48,967 bases of DNA from FW021-bin31 sp964478125 (lineage in GTDB: Bacteria; Bacteroidota; Bacteroidia; Chitinophagales; Chitinophagaceae): positions 1 through 48,967 of the forward strand of contig CAYZGR010000018.1 of NCBI GenBank assembly GCA_964478125.1. The letters are read 5' to 3'. The notes under the pieces were generated by a model. That model worked only from the letters and a program-made list of their open reading frames with translations. It was not told where the DNA came from and did not search any database. Within the stretch, counting starts at the first letter, position 1. Every line of letters starts with the position of its first letter. A program made the translations under genes and the position numbers. This document shows, piece after piece, positions 1 to 6,911 of this stretch.

Positions 1-553
1 CTTTGGAAGCTTCTCCTTCTTTGGCTTCTTCCGCAGCCGTTTCTTTAGTATCTTCCTTGGTCTCTTCTTTCACCTCTTCAGCTTTTGGAGCTTCTTCTTC
101 CGTCTTTTGACCGGTGGTTTCTTCTTTTTCTTCCGCCGGCGGTTCAGCCACAGCTTGAGCGCCTTCCTGCTCTTTGGCCTTGGCAGCCTGATGGTTTTGT
201 CTTTTTTTCAGTACTTTGTCTTCGTGCTCTTTGAGCCACTGGTCAAACTTTTCATTTGCAGCTTGTTCGTCAAAGAGACCCAGCTTTACTCCTCTTTTCA
301 AATGTTTGAGGTATAATACCCCTTTGAAAGAAAGGAGGCGGCGAACGGTGTCGGTAGGCTGGGCGCCTTTTTGTAGCCAATGTAAAGCACGGTTCCGGTC
401 AAGTTGTACGGTCGCGGGAACCGTTAAAGGATTATAAGTACCTATTTTTTGAATAAATTTTCCGTCACGGGGAGCGCGTGAGTCGGCTACGACAATAAAG
501 TAAAAAGGTTTTTTCTTTCTCCCTTTGCGTTGTAATCTGATTTTTACAGGCAT
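1..553 (-). CDS. rpsP: 30S ribosomal protein S16 with long acidic C-terminal tail (partial)
   Basis: The reverse strand reads from an ATG at 553-551 into a protein beginning MPVKIRLQRKGRKKKPFYF, a recognisable S16 start. S16 binds 16S rRNA in the 30S body. Residues 1 to about 85 are the conserved ribosomal domain (VVADSRAPRDGKFI, GTYNP, the QPTDTVRRLL segment). From about residue 105 the protein becomes a low-complexity Glu/Lys/Ala tail that is still open at the window edge, so the 3' end is missing; 184 complete codons are visible. Classical S16 is about 80-90 aa; long charged tails are known in Bacteroidota S16. A Bacteroidota-type promoter lies about 50 nt upstream. Identity is secure; the length of the tail is unknown. 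Confidence 0.95.
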   Translation of the reverse strand, partial: MPVKIRLQRKGRKKKPFYFIVVADSRAPRDGKFIQKIGTYNPLTVPATVQLDRNRALHWLQKGAQPTDTVRRLLSFKGVLYLKHLKRGVKLGLFDEQAANEKFDQWLKEHEDKVLKKRQNHQAAKAKEQEGAQAVAEPPAEEKEETTGQKTEEEAPKAEEVKEETKEDTKETAAEEAKEGEASK

Positions 554-602
554 AAATAATGGATATTATTCTTTGCGTGTGAATAAATAATGTTTAGAGC
601 GG

Positions 603-633
603 CAAAAATATATTATTCTTTAATGAAAGAAAA
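603..633 (-). promoter_or_regulatory. Predicted rpsP promoter
   Basis: On the reverse strand a TATTTTTG -7 box (610-603) sits 19 nt downstream of TTTT (633-630), close to the Bacteroidota consensus TTTG-N19-TAnnTTTG. The predicted start near 597 gives a leader of about 45 nt to the rpsP ATG. The -33 element has one mismatch. Confidence 0.5.
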
Positions 634-671
634 ATTTTAATTTTTGATTTAGGTAAAAACTTAGTTAAAAG

Positions 672-1994
672 TTACATCCCCAATCCATGGAGCCCTTTTC
701 GTCCTCCGGAGGCATTCATATTTTTCATCATCTTCCGCATCTGGTCGAATTGCTTGAAGAACTGACTGATCTCCTCGGGTTTTTTACCGCTCCCCTTGGC
801 AATACGAAGCCGGCGACTGCCATTAATTACCTGGGGATTTTTTCTTTCGTAAGGTGTCATAGAGTCGATGATGGCTTCCACCCCTTTGAAAGCATCATCA
901 CTGATGTCAATATTTTTAATGGCTTTTCCCACACCGGGCATCATGCTGAGCAGGTCTTTGATGTTTCCCATTTTCTTGATCTGCTGAAGCTGCGCTTTGA
1001 AATCTTCAAAATCGAATTGATTTTTTCTGATCTTCTTTTCCAGCTTGCGCGCCTCTTCTTCGTCATATTGTTCCTGCGCTTTTTCTACCAGGGTCGTAAT
1101 ATCTCCCATGCCGAGGATTCGTTGGGCCATACGATCTGGGTAGAAAACATCAAGGGTATCTATTTTTTCTCCACTGCTGACGAATTTTATGGGTTTGTTG
1201 ACCGTATATTTAATAGAAAGTGCTGCACCTCCACGCGTATCCCCATCGAGCTTGGTTAATACCACCCCGTTAAAGTTTAATCGGTCATTAAAGGCCTTGG
1301 CTGTATTGACCGCATCCTGACCGGTCATGGAATCAACCACAAAGAGGATCTCGTTGGGCTGTACGGCATCTTTGATTTGGGCCACCTCTCTCATCATCAT
1401 TTCATCTATGGCCAGCCGTCCCGCGGTATCTATGATGACGGTGTTCAATCCTTTTTCCCGGGCGTCCTGAACAGCCGCCCGGGCAATGGCTACGGGATCT
1501 TTGGATTCGTCCTGAGAAAAAACAGGTACATTGATCTGGCTTCCCAATACTTTTAACTGTTCGATGGCCGCAGGCCGGTATACGTCTCCGGCAACCAACA
1601 GGGGGCTGCGATGTTTTCTGGCTTTCAGATAATTGGCCAGCTTGGCTGAGAACGTGGTTTTACCGGAACCCTGCAATCCTGCAACCAAAATAATGGATGG
1701 ATGGCCGTCCAGGTTGATGGGTTCTTCTTTTCCTCCCATTAATTCCGTAAGTTCGTCCTGAACGATCTTGACCATTTGCTGACCGGGTTCAACGGACTGA
1801 AGCACCCGGGCCCCCATGGCTTTATCTTTTACCGCATTGGTAAATTCTTTGGCAATTTTATAATTTACATCGGCATCCACCAGCGCCCGACGAATTTCTT
1901 TTACGGTAGTTGCTATATTTAGATCGGTAATATGTGCATGGCCACGTAGTTGTTTAAAGGCTGAATCCAATCGATCTGAAAGAGAATCGAACAT
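672..1994 (-). CDS. ffh: Signal recognition particle protein Ffh
   Basis: 440-aa SRP GTPase, which binds 4.5S RNA and signal peptides on nascent chains and delivers ribosomes to FtsY at the membrane. The start MFDSLSDRLDSAFKQL matches the family N domain. G-domain motifs follow in order: GLQGSGKTT (P-loop), DTAGRL, TKLDGDTRGGAALS. The methionine-rich M domain contains MGNIKDLLSMMPGVGKA and ends with a Met/Gly-rich tail. An in-frame ATG lies 30 codons upstream (2084), but the 1994 ATG has AAAGGA 8 nt before it, starts the conserved domain, and lies downstream of a promoter at 2055-2085 that the longer form would overlap. It is transcribed in the same direction as sigA and rpsP. Confidence 0.97.
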   Translation of the reverse strand: MFDSLSDRLDSAFKQLRGHAHITDLNIATTVKEIRRALVDADVNYKIAKEFTNAVKDKAMGARVLQSVEPGQQMVKIVQDELTELMGGKEEPINLDGHPSIILVAGLQGSGKTTFSAKLANYLKARKHRSPLLVAGDVYRPAAIEQLKVLGSQINVPVFSQDESKDPVAIARAAVQDAREKGLNTVIIDTAGRLAIDEMMMREVAQIKDAVQPNEILFVVDSMTGQDAVNTAKAFNDRLNFNGVVLTKLDGDTRGGAALSIKYTVNKPIKFVSSGEKIDTLDVFYPDRMAQRILGMGDITTLVEKAQEQYDEEEARKLEKKIRKNQFDFEDFKAQLQQIKKMGNIKDLLSMMPGVGKAIKNIDISDDAFKGVEAIIDSMTPYERKNPQVINGSRRLRIAKGSGKKPEEISQFFKQFDQMRKMMKNMNASGGRKGLHGLGM

Positions 1995-2021
1995 AATAAA
2001 TTCCTTTATACTTGATGTTAG

Positions 2022-2049
2022 AAAAAACATCCTGCCCAGTTGCAGGATG
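2022..2049 (-). terminator. Terminator-like hairpin at the ffh transcription start
   Basis: On the reverse strand CATCCTGC (2049-2042), a 6-nt loop and GCAGGATG (2035-2028) form a perfect 8-bp stem followed by six T (2027-2022): a complete intrinsic-terminator signature. It lies between sigA and ffh and could end sigA transcripts. It also begins only about 6 nt after the -7 box of the predicted ffh promoter, so an ffh transcript would start with this hairpin. Confidence 0.7.
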
Positions 2050-2054
2050 CGGTG

Positions 2055-2085
2055 CAAAGTTATTGCAATGGAAGCAAAAGGCAAA
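2055..2085 (-). promoter_or_regulatory. Predicted ffh promoter
   Basis: On the reverse strand TTTG (2085-2082), a spacer of exactly 19 nt and TAACTTTG (2062-2055) give a full match to the Bacteroidota consensus. Predicted start near 2049; leader about 55 nt to the 1994 ATG. Confidence 0.75.
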
Positions 2086-2225
2086 AAACAAGACGGTTAT
2101 ATCGTGATGTAGCAGCCAGAAATAGGAAGCCATATTCATACACAGTAATCCATCTGCAATACTGCGATGAGAGAAGAAAGGCAAATGAAATATGTGATCT
2201 GGTTTCCGATCCTATATTCAGGATT

Positions 2226-3101
2226 TCAACGATCGCCTCCCAAATATTTTTTTAACAATTTGCTCCTTGAGGTATTGCGTAATCTGGTAATTCCTTTATC
2301 CTTGATCTGACGAACCCGTTCTCTGGTCAGGCCATATTTTTTCCCAATATCTTCCAGAGACATCTGGTTGGTCAGGCCAATGCCAAAATACAATTTAATG
2401 ACCTCTTTCTGTCGCTCGGGAAGGGTATTAAGAGAGCGCTCTATTTCAAGTTTCAGCGACTCGGTATAAGTCATTTTGTTATCCGTGCTTTCCATATTGG
2501 TGCTTTCCAATACATCCAGCAGGCTGTTTTCTTCTCCCTTTTGGAAAGGGGCATCTATGGAAAGGTGGCGGGAAGAAACGCTCATAGTAGCTTCCACATC
2601 GTCAATTTCCAATTCAAGCAGAGAGGCCAGTTCATCCGGCGAAGGGGCCCTTTCATATTCCTGTTCCAGTGTTGCAAAAGCTTTGCTTATCTTGTTGGAC
2701 AAGCCTACTTTATTTAAAGGAAGACGTACGATCCGGGATTGCTCAGCAAGCGCCTGTAGGATAGACTGACGAATCCACCAGACGGCATAGGAGATAAATT
2801 TAAAGCCTCTTGTTTCATCAAATCTTTGTGCAGCTTTGATCAGGCCCAGGTTCCCTTCGTTGATCAGATCGCTTAAAGAGAGTCCCTGGTTTTGATACTG
2901 TTTGGCTACCGATACTACAAAACGCAAATTGGCTTTGGTCAGCTTTTCAAGTGCGGTACGATCTCCCTGCTTAATGCGAATAGCCAGTTGAACTTCTTCC
3001 TCGGGAGTGATCAGATCCACCTTGCCGATTTCCTGTAAATACTTTTCTAATGATTGGGATTCCCGATTGGTAATAGATTTGGTAATCTTTAGTTGTCGCA
3101 T
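2226..3101 (-). CDS. rpoD: Primary RNA polymerase sigma factor (RpoD/SigA, short Bacteroidota type)
   Basis: 291-aa housekeeping sigma-70 factor. The start MRQLKITKSITNRE is the near-invariant Bacteroidota RpoD N terminus, so it is preferred over the ATG two codons upstream (3107). Region 1.2 (SLEKYLQEIG) is followed by region 2 with ANLRFVVSVAKQYQ, DLINEGNLGLIKAAQRFD and FKFISYAVWWIRQ, region 3, and region 4 with LPERQKEVIKLYFG and the helix-turn-helix SLEDIGKKYGLTRERVRQI. Region 1.1 is absent, as normal for the phylum. It is the factor expected to read the TTTG/TAnnTTTG promoters found throughout the window. A perfect promoter lies about 150 nt upstream, giving an unusually long leader. Confidence 0.97.
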   Translation of the reverse strand: MRQLKITKSITNRESQSLEKYLQEIGKVDLITPEEEVQLAIRIKQGDRTALEKLTKANLRFVVSVAKQYQNQGLSLSDLINEGNLGLIKAAQRFDETRGFKFISYAVWWIRQSILQALAEQSRIVRLPLNKVGLSNKISKAFATLEQEYERAPSPDELASLLELEIDDVEATMSVSSRHLSIDAPFQKGEENSLLDVLESTNMESTDNKMTYTESLKLEIERSLNTLPERQKEVIKLYFGIGLTNQMSLEDIGKKYGLTRERVRQIKDKGITRLRNTSRSKLLKKYLGGDR

Positions 3102-3119
3102 CGACATAGCTTGATCAAA

Positions 3120-3139
3120 TTACATGACCGCCATCCTCC
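3120..3139 (-). other. Possible start-stop minimal uORF in the sigA leader
   Basis: On the reverse strand GGAGG (3139-3135) is followed 9 nt later by ATG TAA (3125-3120). An overlapping in-frame alternative reads ATG GCG GTC ATG TAA. The GGAGG is too far (about 30 nt) from the sigA ATG to serve it. This could be a ribosome-stalling or coupling element, or chance; the motif is very short. Confidence 0.25.
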
Positions 3140-3251
3140 GAAAATGCCTTACTCCATCAACTCGTTTGTTAGGGATCTTTAATAAAGCATTTTCAAAAAT
3201 AGTTGGCGAATAAAAAGTTAAGGTTAAAATGCCGTCAAAAATTTCAGTTCA

Positions 3252-3282
3252 CAAATATAGGAATGTTTTTAAATTTTCCAAA
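3252..3282 (-). promoter_or_regulatory. Predicted sigA promoter
   Basis: On the reverse strand TTTG (3282-3279), 19 nt, then TATATTTG (3259-3252): full consensus match. Predicted start near 3246, giving about 145 nt of leader. Confidence 0.75.
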
Positions 3283-3400
3283 AAAAGTCAACTTTTTTTA
3301 GGATTTATTTCAAAAGCATTTAAAAAAATTAGTTTCTATTTCCTTTTGTTCATTCTTTTTGATTAAAGATATTATTTATGTAAAATCAGGATAAAAAAAT

Positions 3401-3430
3401 TTTGCCTGAGTAAAATATTTTCTATACTTG
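3401..3430 (+). promoter_or_regulatory. Predicted promoter of the START-like gene
   Basis: TTTG (3401-3404), an 18-nt spacer and TATACTTG (3423-3430). One mismatch in the -7 box. Predicted start near 3436, about 55 nt before the ATG. This also argues against a TTG start at 3428, which lies inside the -7 box. Confidence 0.6.
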
Positions 3431-3490
3431 CATAAAAAGGATCAAAAGGATGCCGGGATCATTTTTCACCCCTTAAATGAAGCACTACTT

Positions 3491-3871
3491 ATGTCAGAGA
3501 AAATACCATATACTTTAGAATATACCGTACGTTGTTCTCCTCATATTCTATTTGAGTTTTTGGCCACGGCATCTGGATTACAGGAATGGTTTGCCGATGA
3601 GGTAAAGGTCCATGAAGATACTTATTCTTTTGCCTGGAACCAGTCTGCGGAAAATGCGCTGGTCGTGGAAACCGTTCCCGATGAACTGGTTCGTTATCGC
3701 TGGGAAGGGGCGCCGGAATCAGAATACTTTGAGTTTCATGTGAAACGTTCTGAAGTAACCGGGGAAACGGTCTTATTGGTGACTGATTTTGCCGAGAGAG
3801 ACGAGATCGGCGACCAAAGGCGCCTTTGGGACTCCCAATTGAAGGAGCTTTTTCACAGGATAGGCGCTTAA
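3491..3871 (+). CDS. START-like domain protein (SRPBCC/AHSA1-like)
   Basis: 126-aa protein starting MSEKIPYTLEYTVRCSP. The pattern of N-terminal beta strand, FLATASGLQEWFADEV, repeated strands (YSFAWNQ, ELVRYRWEG, YFEFHVKRSE, TVLLVTDFAE) and a C-terminal helix (QRRLWDSQLKELFHRIG) fits the START-like/AHSA1 helix-grip fold, which binds hydrophobic ligands or chaperones. The exact function in Bacteroidota is unknown to me. It is divergent from sigA, and its stop codon overlaps by 4 nt the stop of the minus-strand gene at 3868 (tail to tail). The ATG at 3491 is chosen because upstream TTG codons fall in or near the promoter. Confidence 0.85.
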   Translation: MSEKIPYTLEYTVRCSPHILFEFLATASGLQEWFADEVKVHEDTYSFAWNQSAENALVVETVPDELVRYRWEGAPESEYFEFHVKRSEVTGETVLLVTDFAERDEIGDQRRLWDSQLKELFHRIGA

Positions 3872-4326
3872 TTTTCTGAGTGTTGAAATACAGGACCTTT
3901 TGCTCTGGGTGAGATTCTGAGATAGCGACTCTTTTTGACGAACTTCAGGTAGGCGAACAGGGCCGCCGGAGGAGCAACGATTACCATATAGCCGGGGTGA
4001 CCGGTGGTAAGAACCATTATAGTGGAAACGATAGCGAGTAGGATCCCGACAACATACATCGGGTTAGAAATAACATGAGAAACCTCGTATATGTTCCTTC
4101 CCCGCTCTTCTTCTGAAATGGTAAAGGCTTCGGTCTTATTCATCATCAACCTCGCTTCCAATAAAATGATATCGTGTGTATATACGTGTACCTCTTTTGT
4201 TTCTCCGTTTTTTAATTGCGCGGCCAGGTAACCATTTACCAGAATATCCACCGGCACATTGGCTTCCATGAGCTGGCGCTTTCTTTTGATGATAAGCCGG
4301 GTCAGTTCTTTTTCATTTCTGATCAT
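3868..4326 (-). CDS. Hypothetical two-TM membrane protein
   Basis: 152-aa protein I do not recognise. The N-terminal half (residues 1-85) is charged and soluble, with LTRLIIKRKRQL and a beta-rich stretch (VPVDILVNGYLAAQL, VHVYTHDIILLE). Two hydrophobic segments follow at about residues 90-107 (MYVVGILLAIVSTIMVLT) and 112-126 (MVIVAPPAALFAYLKF), and the tail is basic. Its ATG lies inside the last 14 nt of miaA on the same strand, so it is probably translated by coupling with miaA. The stop overlaps the stop of the convergent START-like gene. No function is claimed. Confidence 0.75.
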   Translation of the reverse strand: MIRNEKELTRLIIKRKRQLMEANVPVDILVNGYLAAQLKNGETKEVHVYTHDIILLEARLMMNKTEAFTISEEERGRNIYEVSHVISNPMYVVGILLAIVSTIMVLTTGHPGYMVIVAPPAALFAYLKFVKKSRYLRISPRAKGPVFQHSEN

Positions 4327-5275
4327 TATTACTATTATTTGAATACATTTCTAAATGCTCCCGGAGGTGGGCTATTATTTCATTTTTATCCCCGGGTGAG
4401 AACCATTTTATCTCGGCATCTTTTTTGAACCAGGTCATTTGTCTTTTCGCGTATTGACGGGTGTGGGCCGCGATTTTATCAATGGCTTCTTCCATACTGT
4501 ATTTCTTTTCCAAAAAACCAAACAATTCCCTGTAACCGACGGTTTGCAGGGCATTTAAATGCCGTTGAGAATAAAGCGCTTCCACTTCCTTCAAGAGCCC
4601 CTGCTTCATCATCTGGAAGGTACGGTTTTCAATATTGTGCCATAGTTGGTCTTTTGGCAGGGTAAGGCCAATTTTTATTATTTTAAAAGGCCGCTTTTTT
4701 TTCTGACCCGATTGAAATGTCTTCAGGGATCTTCCAGTAGCCTTTACGACAGCTAATGCGCGCATCAGCCGTTGTGGGTTTTGTTGTTCTATCCGGGCGT
4801 ATCCTATAGGATCCTGTTCCCGCATTTGTTGTTGTAACCAGCCCAACCCTTTTTGCCGATATTGTTCTCTTACTTGTTCTTGTATGGTTGGGGGAACGGG
4901 AGGCATGGGATCTATCCCTTCACAGAAAGCTTTGATATACAGGCCGGTACCTCCACAGACTATAACTATATTTTTGGTTTTAAAAAGGACGCGCACTTGA
5001 TTCAGAGCCAGCTTTTCAAACTTGCCAGCGTTCATATTTTCCGTGATGGAATGAGAGTGGATAAAGTGGTGGGGAACTGTCCGTAAGGCTTCGGGAGAAG
5101 GGACGGCCGTGCCTATACGCATTTCCTTGAAGCATTGCCGGGCGTCTGCCGAAATAATTTCAGTTCCGAAATATTGTGCCAGTCCGATGGCCAGCGGCGT
5201 TTTACCTACCGCTGTGGGACCGGCAATAACGATAGCGGTCTTCGGAAAATGGGCGTTGTGTTTTTCCTGAATCAA
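4313..5275 (-). CDS. miaA: tRNA dimethylallyltransferase MiaA
   Basis: About 320-aa enzyme that transfers dimethylallyl to N6 of A37 in tRNAs reading UNN codons. Near residue 18 is the P-loop GPTAVGKTPLA; then SADARQCFKEMRIGTAVPS and PHHFIHSH, matching the DSxQxYxxxxIGTAKP and PHHLID motifs of the family. The catalytic-region VCGGTGLYIKAFCEG and the C-terminal VGYRELFGFL and TRQYAKRQMTWFKKD are also present. No ATG exists in frame before the P-loop; TTG at 5275-5273 is the best start, and a TACCTTTG -7 box ends about 18 nt upstream. It lies 44 nt downstream of cca on the same strand, and the next gene overlaps its 3' end by 14 nt. Confidence 0.95.
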   Translation of the reverse strand: MIQEKHNAHFPKTAIVIAGPTAVGKTPLAIGLAQYFGTEIISADARQCFKEMRIGTAVPSPEALRTVPHHFIHSHSITENMNAGKFEKLALNQVRVLFKTKNIVIVCGGTGLYIKAFCEGIDPMPPVPPTIQEQVREQYRQKGLGWLQQQMREQDPIGYARIEQQNPQRLMRALAVVKATGRSLKTFQSGQKKKRPFKIIKIGLTLPKDQLWHNIENRTFQMMKQGLLKEVEALYSQRHLNALQTVGYRELFGFLEKKYSMEEAIDKIAAHTRQYAKRQMTWFKKDAEIKWFSPGDKNEIIAHLREHLEMYSNNSNNDQK

Positions 5276-5292
5276 AATAGAAATAATTGGTT

Positions 5293-5300
5293 CAAAGGTA
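5293..5300 (-). promoter_or_regulatory. Predicted -7 box for miaA
   Basis: TACCTTTG on the reverse strand (5300-5293), placing the start near 5287, about 12 nt before the TTG start. No TTTG at the expected upstream distance, so support is partial. Confidence 0.4.
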
Positions 5301-5319
5301 GGAAGGAATTAAAAAGTGT

Positions 5320-6732
5320 TTAGGGTTCCAGTCCCATTTCTTTTCCGGTTTTTAGCATAAATTGCCAGGCCTCCTCTTTATCATTTTCAATCTTGCCATC
5401 TAAAATGGCTTCCCGTATGGCATTTTTAATATCTCCTACTGCTCTTGAAGGCTTTAAATTAAAGGTTTGCATAATTTCTTCTCCGCTTATGGGCGGTTGC
5501 CAGTTGCGGATACGGTCCTTCTCCTCAACGATTTTCAACCGCTCACGGACCAGCTCAAAATTTTCACGGAAGCGCTTTACCTTTCGTTTGTTCTTAGAGG
5601 TAATATCTGCATTGCACAGGAGCATAAGCGCTTCAATATCCTCTCCGGCATCAAAGAGCAGTCGCCGGAGGGCGGAATCGGTAATATCATCTTTGGTAAG
5701 GCTGATTGGGCGCAAGTGAAGGGCCACCATTTTCTTCACGAACCGCATTTTTTCATTCAGTGGCAACCTGAATTGTTTAAATATTTTGGGTACCATGCGG
5801 CTGCCTACCACTTCATGGCCATGAAAGGTCCAGCCCAGTTGGGGGTCAAAGTGTTTGGTGGCGGGTTTGGCAATGTCATGTAGTATAGCCGCCCACCGCA
5901 GCCAGAGATCTTCGGTTTGTCTGCTGACATTGTCCAGTACTTGCAGGGTGTGGTAAAAATTATCTTTATGCCCTTTTCCTTCGCGTATCTCCACTCCGGC
6001 AAGCTGTGCCATCTGAGGAAAAATAAGGGATAATAACCCGGTTCGGAACAACAGCTTAAATCCAATGGACGGCTTGTCGCTGAGGATGATCTTATTTAAT
6101 TCATCGGTTATGCGCTCTTGTGAAACAATACGGATCCTATCCGCATGTTGTTTGATACCATCATAGGTATGGTCATCAATAAAAAATTGCAGCTGGCTGG
6201 CAAAGCGCACTGCGCGCATCATGCGAAGCGGGTCGTCGGTAAAAGTCCGGGATGGATCCCGCGGGGTTCGGATCCATTTATTTTCAAGATCCTTCAATCC
6301 GCTAAAAGGATCTGTAAGCGTGCCAAAATCGTCTGTGTTCAGGCTGATGGACAAGGCATTAATGGTGAAATCTCTCCTGTCCTGATCCTCCTGCAGAGTG
6401 CCGGGCGCAACCTCCGGCTTTCGGGAATGGAACCGGTAGCTTTCTTTCCGGGCACCCACAAATTCGATCTCATAACCCTGCCATTTAATTTGGGCGGTCC
6501 CAAAAGTTTTAAAAAAATGAACGATGGGCCGGGGTTGTAGCAGTTGAGCTGTTGCCTGGGCCAGTTGTATGCCATCTCCCAGGCATACGATATCCATGTC
6601 TTTGGTGGGGCGACCCAGTAATTTATCCCGTACGAATCCTCCTATCAGATAACTTTCAACCGGCACTGCGGCCGCAGCTTTATTTAAGAGACGCAATATT
6701 CTTAACTCTTCTTCCGTGCAGTTAATGTCCAT
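5320..6732 (-). CDS. cca: CCA tRNA nucleotidyltransferase / HD-domain poly(A) polymerase family
   Basis: 470-aa enzyme of the class II tRNA nucleotidyltransferase family, which builds or repairs the 3' CCA of tRNA. Near residue 28 is YLIGGFVRDKLLGR followed by the metal-binding DMDIV; then RRDFTINALS, the DDPLRMMRAVRFASQL motif and an HD-domain stretch AAILHDIAKP, which in this family carries phosphohydrolase activity. In-frame start codons exist upstream (6774, 6852), but the 6852 form would run through the fluoride riboswitch and crcB promoter on the other strand. A -7 box about 20 nt before the 6732 ATG supports MDINCTEEELR as the start. It lies upstream of miaA and divergent from crcB. 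Confidence 0.93.
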   Translation of the reverse strand: MDINCTEEELRILRLLNKAAAAVPVESYLIGGFVRDKLLGRPTKDMDIVCLGDGIQLAQATAQLLQPRPIVHFFKTFGTAQIKWQGYEIEFVGARKESYRFHSRKPEVAPGTLQEDQDRRDFTINALSISLNTDDFGTLTDPFSGLKDLENKWIRTPRDPSRTFTDDPLRMMRAVRFASQLQFFIDDHTYDGIKQHADRIRIVSQERITDELNKIILSDKPSIGFKLLFRTGLLSLIFPQMAQLAGVEIREGKGHKDNFYHTLQVLDNVSRQTEDLWLRWAAILHDIAKPATKHFDPQLGWTFHGHEVVGSRMVPKIFKQFRLPLNEKMRFVKKMVALHLRPISLTKDDITDSALRRLLFDAGEDIEALMLLCNADITSKNKRKVKRFRENFELVRERLKIVEEKDRIRNWQPPISGEEIMQTFNLKPSRAVGDIKNAIREAILDGKIENDKEEAWQFMLKTGKEMGLEP

Positions 6733-6752
6733 AGGGTACGGTAAATTTGTCG

Positions 6753-6760
6753 CAAAAATA
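6753..6760 (-). promoter_or_regulatory. Predicted -7 box for cca
   Basis: TATTTTTG on the reverse strand (6760-6753), about 20 nt before the cca ATG. No clear -33 element at 19-21 nt. Confidence 0.4.
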
Positions 6761-6777
6761 AGAGGATTCTTCATTCC

Positions 6778-6808
6778 TTCCCGATAGAATAGAAAAAACG
6801 TATCTTTG
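6778..6808 (+). promoter_or_regulatory. Predicted promoter of the fluoride riboswitch-crcB transcript
   Basis: TATCTTTG (6801-6808) with TTCC (6778-6781) 19 nt upstream. The -33 half is weak, but the -7 box ends just before the first riboswitch stem at 6810, as expected for a promoter driving this RNA. Confidence 0.55.
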
Positions 6809-6809
6809 C

Positions 6810-6880
6810 AAAGGCGATGGGGTTCGCCTTTATCAGTAATAAATGATAACAATTGTCTGGCTCAGACTGATGACTCCTGA
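6810..6880 (+). ncRNA. Fluoride riboswitch (crcB RNA motif)
   Basis: The crcB aptamer can be traced base by base. AAAGGCG (6810-6816) and CGCCTTT (6825-6831) form the first stem around loop ATGGGGTT; the GATGG-x-GTTCGCC signature is visible. A small hairpin TATCA/TGATA (6831-6835/6844-6848) is inserted. The sequence then continues through AACAATT to stem GTCTG/CAGAC (6855-6859/6863-6867), and the conserved TGATGACTCCT (6868-6878). Loop GGGGT (6819-6823) can pair with ACTCC (6873-6877) to make the family pseudoknot, with one G-U pair. The RNA senses fluoride and sits directly upstream of crcB. TCCTG (6875-6879) is also complementary to CAGGA (6906-6910) next to the crcB start, suggesting a translational switch. 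Confidence 0.92.
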
Positions 6881-6911
6881 CTAATTTTTAAGTAAGACCA
6901 AATAACAGGAT

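Larger units (their letters stand above)
3102..3490. other. Divergent intergenic region between sigA and START-like gene
   Basis: About 390 nt with no supported protein gene. It contains the sigA promoter (3252-3282, minus), the promoter of the START-like gene (3401-3430, plus), and a long AT-rich stretch with A and T runs (about 3270-3420). The sigA-side leader holds a GGAGG followed by a minimal reading frame. I see no strong hairpin or riboswitch. Confidence 0.7.

Noticed and set aside
1..140. Repeats at the left edge as a possible repeat array
   Set aside because: The GAA/GCC-like repetition is codon-level low complexity encoding the S16 tail, with no spacer structure.
107..437. Plus-strand open frames at the left edge
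   Set aside because: They lie opposite the Glu/Lys-rich tail of rpsP; their Ser/Phe/Leu-rich composition is the antisense of that tail.
3428..3490. N-terminal extension of the START-like gene from a TTG at 3428
   Set aside because: The TTG lies inside the predicted -7 box; the conserved domain begins at the ATG at 3491.
6733..6852. Longer cca form starting at 6852
   Set aside because: It would be antisense to the fluoride riboswitch and crcB promoter, and the added residues are not part of the conserved enzyme.
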